Positions 45,571-53,562 of a stretch of DNA of 64,000 nucleotides are shown here, one piece after another. The translations under genes and the position numbers were made by a program. Each line of letters opens with the position of its first letter. Position 1 is the stretch's first letter. Source of the DNA: Flavisolibacter ginsenosidimutans (GTDB taxonomy: Bacteria > Bacteroidota > Bacteroidia > Chitinophagales > Chitinophagaceae); contig NZ_CP042433.1 in the NCBI RefSeq assembly GCF_007970805.1, positions 868,001 to 932,000 of the forward strand, written 5' to 3'. Under the pieces are notes generated by a model. That model had not been told where the DNA came from and did not search any database. It was given only the letters and a program-made list of their open reading frames with translations.

Positions 45571-45577
45571 AAGGAGG
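45571..45577 (+). promoter_or_regulatory. Strong Shine-Dalgarno of the small acidic gene
   Basis: AAGGAGG five bases before ATG 45583. Such a site is unusual here, where most genes have none. CCACCT seven bases upstream could pair with AGGAGG with one mismatch and mask it. Confidence 0.75.
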
Positions 45578-45582
45578 CAGAT

Positions 45583-45849
45583 ATGTATTCGTATGGACTG
45601 CTGGAACCCGGATGTTATTACCTGGTGCAGGAAGAAACGGACTCAATTGTAGAACTGATTAAAGTGACGGTAGAAACCGACCACTGCATGTATGTTTTTA
45701 AATACGGCGACGAATTGGTAACGGAATGGCGCCGCAAAACCGATGCAATTTTTGACATCATTGAATGCCTCGACGACAAGAAAATTGAAGCTTGGGAAAA
45801 GCAATACAACAACAACGAGGAATCGTATTACGAGGAGGACGAAGAGTAA
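45583..45849 (+). CDS. Small acidic protein of unknown function
   Basis: An 88-residue cytoplasmic protein I do not recognise. It opens MYSYGLLEPGCYYLVQEE, has two predicted strand-rich segments (SIVELIKVTVETD, CMYVFKYGDELVTEW), a helix DAIFDIIECLDDKKIEAWEKQ and a very acidic tail (NNNEESYYEEDEE). ATG at 45583 is fixed by the strong ribosome binding site. It has its own terminator at 45921-45957 and no same-strand partner in close range. High expression is inferred from the site. Confidence 0.8.
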   Translation: MYSYGLLEPGCYYLVQEETDSIVELIKVTVETDHCMYVFKYGDELVTEWRRKTDAIFDIIECLDDKKIEAWEKQYNNNEESYYEEDEE

Positions 45850-45920
45850 TGGGCTTCCCGGTTTGTTAGCCGACGTAAGGTTTTGCCACCAGGCAGTTTC
45901 TTACTTTTCGAAGAAACCAA

Positions 45921-45957
45921 AAATGCTCAGCCAGGTTTTTCTGACTGAGCATTTTTT
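45921..45957 (+). terminator. Rho-independent terminator of the small acidic gene
   Basis: Stem AAATGCTCAG/CTGAGCATTT, extended by CCAG/CTGA, followed by TTTTTTAT. Confidence 0.85.
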
Positions 45958-45983
45958 ATGGAGCCAGCAGAAGAATCCTTATT

Positions 45984-46017
45984 CCGCTTCTGTTGCTTCG
46001 CACACTTGTGCGTTCAG
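45984..46017 (+). repeat. Dispersed intergenic repeat, solo end (copy D)
   Basis: GCTTCTGTTGCTTCGCACAC then TTGTGCGTTC matches the end block of copies A to C (GCTTC-GTTGCGTCGCAC-CTTGT-CG). It contains an imperfect palindrome CGCACACTTGTGCG. It lies between the terminator above and the aminopeptidase gene. Confidence 0.65.
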
Positions 46018-46117
46018 ATCAACATTGACCAAAGCAGGGATCTGCCGAAAGCTTGCTTTCCCTTTAAGAGACATGACGAGGCCGGTTTTCTTCTTACTTT
46101 TAAACAAAATCACAGCT

Positions 46118-47575
46118 ATGCAACCAATGCGCAGTTCTCGTTTTTTCCTGCTCCTGCTTTTCGTTTTTGTTTCCACTTTTGTTCAGGCGCAGGAAGATCT
46201 GCCAACCGATTATCTCTCGCCGCAGTTTCACAAAAGCCGTCGCGAAGCCGCAAGGGCCTCAATGCCCGAGAACAGTGTGATGGTTGTGTTTGCCGCTCCT
46301 GAACGCACTTTTTCCAACGACGTAAATTATTTCTACCACCAAAACCCCGACCTATACTATTTCACCGGTTACAAAGAGCCTCACGCCGTTTTGTTTCTGT
46401 TTAAAGAGCCACAAAAAGCTCCCGATGGCTCAACCTTCACGGAGCTGTTTTTCGTACAGAAAAAAGATCCGCGCAGCGAACAATGGACCGGTCGCAGGCT
46501 GGGCGAAACCGGGGTAAAAGAAAAACTCGGAATCCAGACGGTTTACACCGGCGATGCGTTCAAAAACTTTGCACTCGACTTCTCTCCTTTTACCAAAATC
46601 ATTGCGGAAGGCTTTCCCGATGATCTGAAGCACGGCCGCAGTGACGGTGATTTGTATAACCTCATGCAGCAGTTCAAACAAAAAGCAGCCATAACCGATG
46701 CAAAAGACCCGCGCCTCGATGCGAAAAGTTTTTATCAAATCACGGCCAAGCTTCGCGAAACAAAAACACCGGAAGAAATGTACCTGCTTCGTCGTGCAGT
46801 GGAAATCTCCTGCATGGCGCACAACGAGGCCATGAAAGCCTTGCGCCCCGACATGTCGGAACTGGAAATACAAGGCTTAATGGAATACGTACACAAACGT
46901 TATGGCTCGGAAGAAGTAGGGTACGGCTCCATCGTTGGTGCGGGTGACAACGGCTGCATTCTGCATTACATGGAAAACAGCAAGACGAAGATTGGCAATG
47001 ATTTGCTTTTAATGGATGTCGGCGCTTCTTATCACGGCTATTCTGCCGACGTCACCCGCACCATACCGGCACGAGGAAAATTTTCACCCGAAGAAAAAAC
47101 GATTTATCAGCTTGTTTATGACGCACAGGAAGCAGCATTTAAAACATTGCATGACGGCGCAAAGTTTGCCGACGCAAGCAAAGCAGCCAACGACGTGATT
47201 GCCGATGGCTTGCTTAAACTCGGCATCATCAAAGACAAAAAAGACGTACGCAAATATTATCCGCACGGCTTGGGTCACCACATTGGTTTAGACGTGCACG
47301 ACCGCAGCGAATACGGCCCGCTGACCAAAGACATGGTGATAACGATTGAGCCGGGCATTTACATTCCACTTAACAGCGATTGCGATAAAAAATGGTGGGG
47401 CATTGGCGTGCGCATTGAAGATGATGCCCTGATTACGCAAGACGGTTACGAATTGCTTTCGGCTTTTTCGCCACGTTCCGTTGCCGACATCGAGAAAATG
47501 ATGGCCGAGAAAACGGTCATTGACAATTACAAATTGCCTGCATTAAAAACACAACAAAAGAAGGTCAGTTTCTAA
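46118..47575 (+). CDS. Aminopeptidase P family (Xaa-Pro aminopeptidase), exported
   Basis: A 485-residue M24B metallopeptidase cutting N-terminal Xaa-Pro bonds. The ATG at 46118 gives a signal peptide (FFLLLLFVFVSTFVQAQ), so it acts outside the cytoplasm. The N-terminal creatinase-like domain has NVNYFYHQNPDLYYFTGY-type sequence (residues about 59-77). Metal ligands of the pita-bread domain are visible: Asp in LLMDVGASYHGYSADVTRT (two), His in HGLGHHIGLDVHD, Glu in ITIEPGIYIP and Glu in VRIEDDALI. It ends tail-to-tail with the peptide-binding lipoprotein through a four-base overlap. Confidence 0.93.
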   Translation: MQPMRSSRFFLLLLFVFVSTFVQAQEDLPTDYLSPQFHKSRREAARASMPENSVMVVFAAPERTFSNDVNYFYHQNPDLYYFTGYKEPHAVLFLFKEPQKAPDGSTFTELFFVQKKDPRSEQWTGRRLGETGVKEKLGIQTVYTGDAFKNFALDFSPFTKIIAEGFPDDLKHGRSDGDLYNLMQQFKQKAAITDAKDPRLDAKSFYQITAKLRETKTPEEMYLLRRAVEISCMAHNEAMKALRPDMSELEIQGLMEYVHKRYGSEEVGYGSIVGAGDNGCILHYMENSKTKIGNDLLLMDVGASYHGYSADVTRTIPARGKFSPEEKTIYQLVYDAQEAAFKTLHDGAKFADASKAANDVIADGLLKLGIIKDKKDVRKYYPHGLGHHIGLDVHDRSEYGPLTKDMVITIEPGIYIPLNSDCDKKWWGIGVRIEDDALITQDGYELLSAFSPRSVADIEKMMAEKTVIDNYKLPALKTQQKKVSF

Positions 47576-49203
47576 GGCCGCTCAATTTTCGTTCGGCGCA
47601 GTTCCAAAAGATTTAAAGCATTGGGTTCAAAATCTTGCACATTGTTTTGCACAAGGTGCACGGCCATGTCGTACCATAGCGGTACTACCGGCGCGTCTTT
47701 TATCATCAACCGGTCGGCTTGCCGGTAAAGTTTATAGCGAAGCGTATCGTTTGTTTCAGCGATGGCTTTTTCAAACAAGGCATCAAAAGCGGGATTGTTG
47801 TACCGGGTGTAATTTGGCGGCGCGGGATTCTTTGAATAAAAAACAGAAAGATAATTTTCTGCATCGGGATAATCGGCTATCCAGCTTCCGCGAAAGAACA
47901 AAGCCCTTGAACTTGAGGTCATGTCAAGCAGCAGCGATTTTTGCACGACGTCCACCTGAACGTTCAGGCCAATTTCTTCCAACTGCCGCGCAATGTAGCT
48001 AGCGATGTCGGAGTAAATCGGGATGGTGAGCAGCTTAATGGCCGGATAGTTTGAGCCGGTGACACCCGCTTCACGCATCAGCTTTCTCGCCAGTTGCGGA
48101 TTGTAGTCGTAACCCTTTACTTCCGTCGAATCAAAGGAAGGCAAACCCGCCGGAACAAAGCCCGCCGTTGCCGGCGTTCCCAACGAATTGCGCAGGTAAA
48201 GCACCATTTTTCTTCTGTCAAAACCGTAGTTGATTGCTTGTCTTACTTTCTGAAAACGCAGCGGCGAATTTTTCAAAAGAGAATTTGTCGTGTCCACCAA
48301 AATGCCGAAGTATTCAATGTTCAAATACGGATGCGTGTGCAATTGAATCTTGCCCTTCCAGTCGCTTCGCAACTCTCCTTTCTTGGTCAATACTTCGTCT
48401 TTGAACGATGCGTCAATGTCGTTAATGAAATCCAACTTTCCCTGGCGAAAGGCCAAAAATTCGGTGGCCTTGCTGTCGTAAAAACTAATCTTGACGCCGT
48501 CGAGGTAAGGCAATCGAACACGGTTCTTATCCACTTCAAAATAGGCCGGGTTTTTCTTCAATACCATTGCCTGCCCTTCTTCCCAGGCAACAAATTGAAA
48601 CGGTCCTGATCCTACTGCGTGACGACGAAAATCATTGCCGTATTTCTCTACGGCTTCGCGCGGAACAACAGAGCAATACTGCATGGATAGAATGCCGAGG
48701 ATTGGATTGTACGGACGCTGAAGTTTTAGTTGAAAGGTTGTGTCGTCAATGGCTTTGAAGGCTTCCACGCTGTCCACTTTCCCGTTAAATATCCACGAGC
48801 CTGGACTTGCCGTTGCTTTGTCAAGAATTCTCGTCAAACTGTATTCAACGTCCTTCGCCGTCAGGCTTCTGCCCTTTGTGTTTTGAAAACAGGCATCGTC
48901 GTGAAAACGAACGTCGTTGCGTAAAAAGAACGTGTAGGTTTTTTTATCGTCGGAGATTGTCCAGCGTTTTGCCAGCGAAGGAACGATGTTCAAATTGCTG
49001 TCTACTTCAACCAGCGTATTGTACAACTGATGCACGGCCCACATGATGGATTGATTCTTGGCAAAGGCCGGATCAATTGAAGCAATGCCGGTTGTTTCGT
49101 TATAATGGAAGATAGTCTTCTTTTCTTTTTCACCGCTGTAGCAGGAAGAAAGAAGAGCGGCAACCAGGGTAAGAATGGTTAAATGTTTGACGCGATAAAT
49201 CAT
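47572..49203 (-). CDS. ABC-type peptide-binding lipoprotein (SBP family 5), orphan
   Basis: A 543-residue solute-binding lipoprotein (signal MIYRVKHLTILTLVAALLSSC, Cys21, given as positions 1-21). It has ASIDPAFAKNQSIMWAVHQLYN, LAKRWTISDDKKTYTFFLR, VRFHDDACF, YDVEYSLTR-like TAKDVEYSLTRILDKATASP and the C-terminal WIADYPDAENYLSVFYS, all typical of DppA/OppA-type proteins. No permease or ATPase genes of the Dpp/Opp type are adjacent. Next genes are two extracytoplasmic peptidases, so peptide uptake is a plausible shared theme. Confidence 0.92.
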   Translation of the reverse strand: MIYRVKHLTILTLVAALLSSCYSGEKEKKTIFHYNETTGIASIDPAFAKNQSIMWAVHQLYNTLVEVDSNLNIVPSLAKRWTISDDKKTYTFFLRNDVRFHDDACFQNTKGRSLTAKDVEYSLTRILDKATASPGSWIFNGKVDSVEAFKAIDDTTFQLKLQRPYNPILGILSMQYCSVVPREAVEKYGNDFRRHAVGSGPFQFVAWEEGQAMVLKKNPAYFEVDKNRVRLPYLDGVKISFYDSKATEFLAFRQGKLDFINDIDASFKDEVLTKKGELRSDWKGKIQLHTHPYLNIEYFGILVDTTNSLLKNSPLRFQKVRQAINYGFDRRKMVLYLRNSLGTPATAGFVPAGLPSFDSTEVKGYDYNPQLARKLMREAGVTGSNYPAIKLLTIPIYSDIASYIARQLEEIGLNVQVDVVQKSLLLDMTSSSRALFFRGSWIADYPDAENYLSVFYSKNPAPPNYTRYNNPAFDALFEKAIAETNDTLRYKLYRQADRLMIKDAPVVPLWYDMAVHLVQNNVQDFEPNALNLLELRRTKIERP

Positions 49204-49264
49204 AGTATGAGACGAACCGTCTAAATTAGCGAACTATTCATTTTTAAAAACATGAATCTCTTTC

Positions 49265-50920
49265 ATGAAGCATCTTTCCGTCTTGCCCATTGTTTTTTTT
49301 GTAATGCTTGTTGAATTACATGCGCAGCCAACAAATCAAAAATTTACCCACGAAGACACGCTGATGGGCAGTAACACGCCGGGCCGCTCCTGGTGGAACG
49401 CACAACACTACGATGTGACGGTAACGCCCGATTATGCAACGAAAACCATTAGCGGAAGAACAACGATTACATACACCGTTATTGCCGATAACCATTGGGA
49501 TTACCTGCAACTTGACCTGCAAAAACCTATGCTTCTTGACAGTCTTTATTACAACGGCAAAATGTACATCAACTATCCGGGCAAGCCACATTACAGCGAC
49601 GGGAACCATTGGTTTATTCCCCTGCCCAAAACGCCAAAAGGCACAACGGAAACGTTGACGGTGGTTTATCACGGCAAACCCAAAGAAGCGGTTCATCCAC
49701 CGTGGGACGGTGGTTGGATCTGGACAAAAGACGCACAAGGCCGGCCCTGGATCAGCGTAGCCTGCGAAGGCGAAGGCGCTTCGCTTTGGTATCCGTGCAA
49801 GGACAGTTGGAGCGACGAGCCGGAAAAAGGCGTTTCGCTAACGGTAGTCGTACCCGATGATTTAGTAGCAGTTGGCAACGGACGATTGGCGTCAAAAGCA
49901 AAAATCCAAAACACAGCGCTAACGGCTTACCGTTGGGAGGTTATAAATCCCATCAACCTTTACAACGTCATTCCGTACATCGGGAATTACACCTCGTGGA
50001 ACGATACGCTGCAAGGCGAAAAAGGAAAACTTGACTTAACGTATTGGGTACTGGATTATGAATTGGAAAAAGCAAAAAAGCAATTTGAGCAAGTGAAGCC
50101 GATGCTGCGTGCCTTTGAACATTGGTTTGGTCCTTACCCGTTTTACGAAGACGGTTACAAGTTGGTACAGTCACCGCACCTGGGTATGGAGCACCAAAGC
50201 GCTGTGGCCTACGGAAACAAGTTTGCAAACGGTTACCTCGGAACCGATTTGTCACGCACGGGTTGGGGTTTGAAATGGGATTATATTATCGTTCACGAAA
50301 GCGGCCATGAATGGTTTGGCAACAACATAACAGCAAAGGACCGCGCCGACATGTGGGTACACGAAGGCTTTACCGATTATTCGGAAACACTTTATGTTGA
50401 CAGCTATTTTGGAACAGAAGCGGGCAACGAATACACCCAAGGCCTGCGGGCAAACATTGCGAACGACAGGCCTATTATTGCAACCTACGGCGTGAACCGG
50501 GAAGGAAGCGAGGACATGTATTTCAAGGGCGCCAACATGTTGCACACCATCCGCCAAATAATTAATGACGACGAAAAACTCCGCAGCATTCTGCGTGGGC
50601 TCAACAAAGAATTTTATCACCAAACCGTAACCTCAAAACAAGTAGAAGATTTTATTTCGCAAAAGAGCGGAAAAGATTTGAGCAAAGTGTTTGACCAATA
50701 TTTGCGCACCACAAAAATTCCGGTGCTGGAATACAAGCGAGCAGGAAACACTATTCAATACCGCTGGGCGAATACGGTAAATGGATTTGACATGCCGATT
50801 CGTTTAACAACGCGACAATGGCTGAAGCCGACTGCGAACTGGCAAACCGTAAAGCTCACCGCGCCAAAAGAATTTTCCGTTGATAAAAATTTTTACATCG
50901 CGGTAAAAAAAGAAAATTAA
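49265..50920 (+). CDS. M1 family metallopeptidase, exported
   Basis: A 551-residue zinc aminopeptidase-like protein with a signal peptide (ending LHAQ). The M1 N-domain has YDVTVTPDYATKTISGRTTITY. The GxMEN-type motif is changed to GMEHQSAV, and the zinc site is HESGHEWFGN (His344, Glu345, His348) with third ligand Glu367 in HEGFTDYSE, so zinc binding is intact. It lacks the C-terminal ERAP-type helical domain, as in shorter bacterial M1 enzymes. Divergent from the peptide-binding lipoprotein with 61 bp between starts; the shared promoter region contains TCTAAATTAG. Confidence 0.93.
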   Translation: MKHLSVLPIVFFVMLVELHAQPTNQKFTHEDTLMGSNTPGRSWWNAQHYDVTVTPDYATKTISGRTTITYTVIADNHWDYLQLDLQKPMLLDSLYYNGKMYINYPGKPHYSDGNHWFIPLPKTPKGTTETLTVVYHGKPKEAVHPPWDGGWIWTKDAQGRPWISVACEGEGASLWYPCKDSWSDEPEKGVSLTVVVPDDLVAVGNGRLASKAKIQNTALTAYRWEVINPINLYNVIPYIGNYTSWNDTLQGEKGKLDLTYWVLDYELEKAKKQFEQVKPMLRAFEHWFGPYPFYEDGYKLVQSPHLGMEHQSAVAYGNKFANGYLGTDLSRTGWGLKWDYIIVHESGHEWFGNNITAKDRADMWVHEGFTDYSETLYVDSYFGTEAGNEYTQGLRANIANDRPIIATYGVNREGSEDMYFKGANMLHTIRQIINDDEKLRSILRGLNKEFYHQTVTSKQVEDFISQKSGKDLSKVFDQYLRTTKIPVLEYKRAGNTIQYRWANTVNGFDMPIRLTTRQWLKPTANWQTVKLTAPKEFSVDKNFYIAVKKEN

Positions 50921-50983
50921 GAGCGCAAACTATTTCACGCCGTTCGTTGGCACATTTGCATATTTGCACATTGGCAAATTAAT

Positions 50984-52501
50984 ATGAGCACCATCCGTAA
51001 GCAAAGCATCATTGCGTCGTTCGTTGTTTACATCGGCTTTGCGCTGGGTTTTTTCAATACCTTTTTGTTTACGCGACAAGGCGGCTTTACCAAAGAGCAA
51101 TACGGGCTTATCGCTGTTTTTACGGCGGCGGCACAGCTTATGTATTCCGTGGCCAACTTAGGCATGACGGCTTTCATCACCAAGTTTTTTCCGTATTACA
51201 AAGCACACGTGCCGGCAAAGAAGAACGACCAACTTACCATTGCTTTACTGGTACCGCTTGCCGGTTTTTTGCTTGTGGCAATTTTGGGCCTTGCATTTAA
51301 AGGGATTCTCGTCAACAGAATATTTTCCAATTCGCCCGAACTTCCAGAACATTATTACTGGCTTTTTCCCTTTGGTATCGGCTATTCGCTGTTTATGATT
51401 TTGGACGCCTATGCCTGGCAGTTGCACAAAGCGGTACTCAGTAATTTTTTAAAAGAAGTGATGTTTCGTGCCTTTGTAACGGTGCTCATTACGTTGGCCA
51501 CATTCGGGTTTATCGCCAGTTTCAAAACCTTCATCGGCATTTACTCTTTCGTTTACGTCGCCCTGGTTATTTATCTTTTTTTTCATTTGGGCCGGCAAGG
51601 CTATTTGCATTTCAGCTTTCAGCGCAGCATTGTTACGCGAAAGTTTCGAAAGAAGATTTTGACGCTGATTGGTTTTGTGTGGAGCGGCGGTTTGATCTTT
51701 AGCCTTGCTTCAATCGTTGATACCATTTTTGTTGCGGCCATTCTTCCCAACGGAATGGGTGCTGCAGGCGTATTTACATTTGGTCAATACATCGCAAGTT
51801 TAATTCAGGCGCCGCAACGGGCCGTGATTGCCGCTTCCACCGGGCCGCTTTCGCAGGCATGGAAGGACAAAGATTTTCACCGGCTCAACAAAATTTACCA
51901 CCGCTCTTCCATCAACATGCTGCTGTTTTCCTGCGCCATGTTTTGCCTTGTGTGGATAAACTTCGACGACGCCATTAAAACTTTTCACCTTCAGGATGCC
52001 TACACCGCGGCCAAATGGGTGTTTTTCTGGTTTGGCATTACCCGCATTATTGATATGGGCACGGGCTTGAATGCTCAAATCGTCAGCACATCCACGTATT
52101 GGCGGTTTGAGTTTATGACGGGATTGATTTTGCTTGCGCTGATGCTGCCGCTGAATTTTTTTCTCACAAGAGATCTGGGAATGGTTGGGCCGGCCATTGC
52201 CAACCTGATTTCGTTTGTTATCTACAACGGCATCCGCTACGTCTTTCTTCTGCGCAAGTTTAACATGCAGCCTTTTGACGCAAAAACGGCTTACGCAATT
52301 CTCATTTCGGTTGTATGCTTTTTGCTGGCTTATTGGCCCTTTAAAAATTTTTACGGCCTGCAATGGATGATTGTTCGCAGTCTTGTTTTTTGTATTCCTT
52401 TTGGCGCTGCCATGATTTGGTTGAAGCTTTCACCGGATGCGATTCCGGTTTGGCAAACGGTGAAGAAACGATTAGGCCTTACGCGGGAGTTGGCAAATTA
52501 A
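50984..52501 (+). CDS. Polysaccharide/oligosaccharide flippase (Wzx-like)
   Basis: A 505-residue MOP-superfamily membrane protein with about 14 hydrophobic segments. Family features are ASFVVYIGFALGFFNTFLFTRQGGFTKEQYGLIAVFTAAAQL (N-terminal TM1-2 in parts), SGGLIFSLASIVDTIFVAAILP, and the C-terminal NLISFVIYNGIRYVFL. It likely moves a lipid-linked glycan across the inner membrane. No glycosyltransferases are next to it. A CACATTTGCATATTTGCACA-type phrase repeat lies just upstream (50951-50980). Confidence 0.88.
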   Translation: MSTIRKQSIIASFVVYIGFALGFFNTFLFTRQGGFTKEQYGLIAVFTAAAQLMYSVANLGMTAFITKFFPYYKAHVPAKKNDQLTIALLVPLAGFLLVAILGLAFKGILVNRIFSNSPELPEHYYWLFPFGIGYSLFMILDAYAWQLHKAVLSNFLKEVMFRAFVTVLITLATFGFIASFKTFIGIYSFVYVALVIYLFFHLGRQGYLHFSFQRSIVTRKFRKKILTLIGFVWSGGLIFSLASIVDTIFVAAILPNGMGAAGVFTFGQYIASLIQAPQRAVIAASTGPLSQAWKDKDFHRLNKIYHRSSINMLLFSCAMFCLVWINFDDAIKTFHLQDAYTAAKWVFFWFGITRIIDMGTGLNAQIVSTSTYWRFEFMTGLILLALMLPLNFFLTRDLGMVGPAIANLISFVIYNGIRYVFLLRKFNMQPFDAKTAYAILISVVCFLLAYWPFKNFYGLQWMIVRSLVFCIPFGAAMIWLKLSPDAIPVWQTVKKRLGLTRELAN

Positions 52502-52613
52502 TTCACAACGATATTGGCAGTGAAAAAACGAAAGGGAATTTGTTTAACGAAAAGTTTTACCGCTTGAGTTTGCCAACCTGATCAACTTAATGTCACAAAG
52601 CTACTTGATAAGA

Positions 52614-52658
52614 AAACCTTATTATCTTATCAGCATTTGAAACAAGATAATAAGGTTT
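52614..52658. terminator. Inverted repeat between convergent flippase and NlpC/P60 genes
   Basis: A perfect 15 bp stem (52614-52628 with 52644-52658), AT-rich, loop of 15 bases. The right side is followed by GGAAATG rather than a U-run, so terminator function is likely but weak. Confidence 0.55.
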
Positions 52659-52696
52659 GGAAATGATAATGAACGATTTTACTACTAAGGCAAAAA

Positions 52697-53389
52697 CTAT
52701 GGTTTGGAAGAAACAACCGCTGTTGAACCATTCGTATCCAACACTCTTCCTACCCCAATTAGCCGTGCCGCATAATACGGATCAAACATGTCGGAGATGG
52801 TAACGCCACGCACCGATGCGTGAACGAATTTGTTGTTGGTAAGATACATGCCCACATGCGAAACACCGCCGCGGGTATTGAAGAAAAGCAGGTCGCCTTC
52901 TTTTAATTCGGTGCGGGAAATGTGTCGCGACATGTCGAACTGCATTTTTGCGGTGCGGGGCAACGAAAGGCCGTAAACCGACGCAAAAAGTATCTGCATC
53001 AGGGCCGAACAATCAATGCCATTTTTGGTGGAACCGCCAAACAAATATTTCACGCCGTACCATTCGTCAATCAGCCGAAACATGTTCACGTTCTTCACCA
53101 TTTCTACCTCTACATCCAGCAACAACGAATATTTAAATTGAAGTGCTTGCGCAGATTCCACGTTGCCTTCGGAAGTGGCGGCAACAGTGAGCAAATCTTT
53201 TTTTACGGAAGGCGTTTCCGCCGGCTTCGATGCAAACGAGGGTTCGGCAGCGGGCTCAATGGAAATCTGGTCAAGAAATTTGTAATCGGTTTTTGCGGGT
53301 GCTGACTTTGCTTCCTTGCCTTGAGCGGATACGGTGGTAAACGTTCCAAGCAACAAGACAGCAGCGAATAGGATAATGTTTTTTACCAT
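52697..53389 (-). CDS. NlpC/P60 (C40) peptidoglycan endopeptidase
   Basis: A 230-residue exported protein (signal ending TVSAQ). After a low-complexity region (about 25-95) comes the NlpC/P60 domain: KYLFGGSTKNGIDCSALMQI with catalytic Cys, GDLLFFNTRGGVSHVGMYL with catalytic His and KFVHASVRGV with the third polar residue. It would cut the stem peptides of peptidoglycan. The DEWYGVKYLFGG entry to the domain is canonical. Alone on the minus strand between flippase and dnaE. Confidence 0.93.
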   Translation of the reverse strand: MVKNIILFAAVLLLGTFTTVSAQGKEAKSAPAKTDYKFLDQISIEPAAEPSFASKPAETPSVKKDLLTVAATSEGNVESAQALQFKYSLLLDVEVEMVKNVNMFRLIDEWYGVKYLFGGSTKNGIDCSALMQILFASVYGLSLPRTAKMQFDMSRHISRTELKEGDLLFFNTRGGVSHVGMYLTNNKFVHASVRGVTISDMFDPYYAARLIGVGRVLDTNGSTAVVSSKP

Positions 53390-53552
53390 GCGGCTTGTTT
53401 TTGATCAAAGTGGAAAAACGAAAATAAAGGTTAATTCCCTTTTTTCCCACAGTTGTGGATTTCTTTCAACGAGGCTTTAAAGGTTTTATTGCCTTTGCGG
53501 AATGTAACTTGCACCTTATCAGTCTATTTATTCCGAAATATTTTTGATCAAG

Positions 53553-53557
53553 AGGAG
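53553..53557 (+). promoter_or_regulatory. Shine-Dalgarno of dnaE
   Basis: AGGAG five bases before the ATG at 53563, one of two clear such sites in the window. Confidence 0.6.
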
Positions 53558-53562
53558 AAAGA

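Larger units (their letters stand above)
45149..45582. other. Long divergent intergenic region between parE and the small acidic gene
   Basis: No supported gene in 434 bases. It is AT-rich, with the parE promoter presumably near CCTATTTTCG (minus strand, about 45171-45180) and the promoter and leader of the 88-residue gene from 45440 onward. An inverted repeat AAGGCCT (45457-45463)/AGGCCTT (45494-45500) encloses GACCCCGTGAGGGAC, which can fold as a short hairpin with a GTGA loop. Confidence 0.5.
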
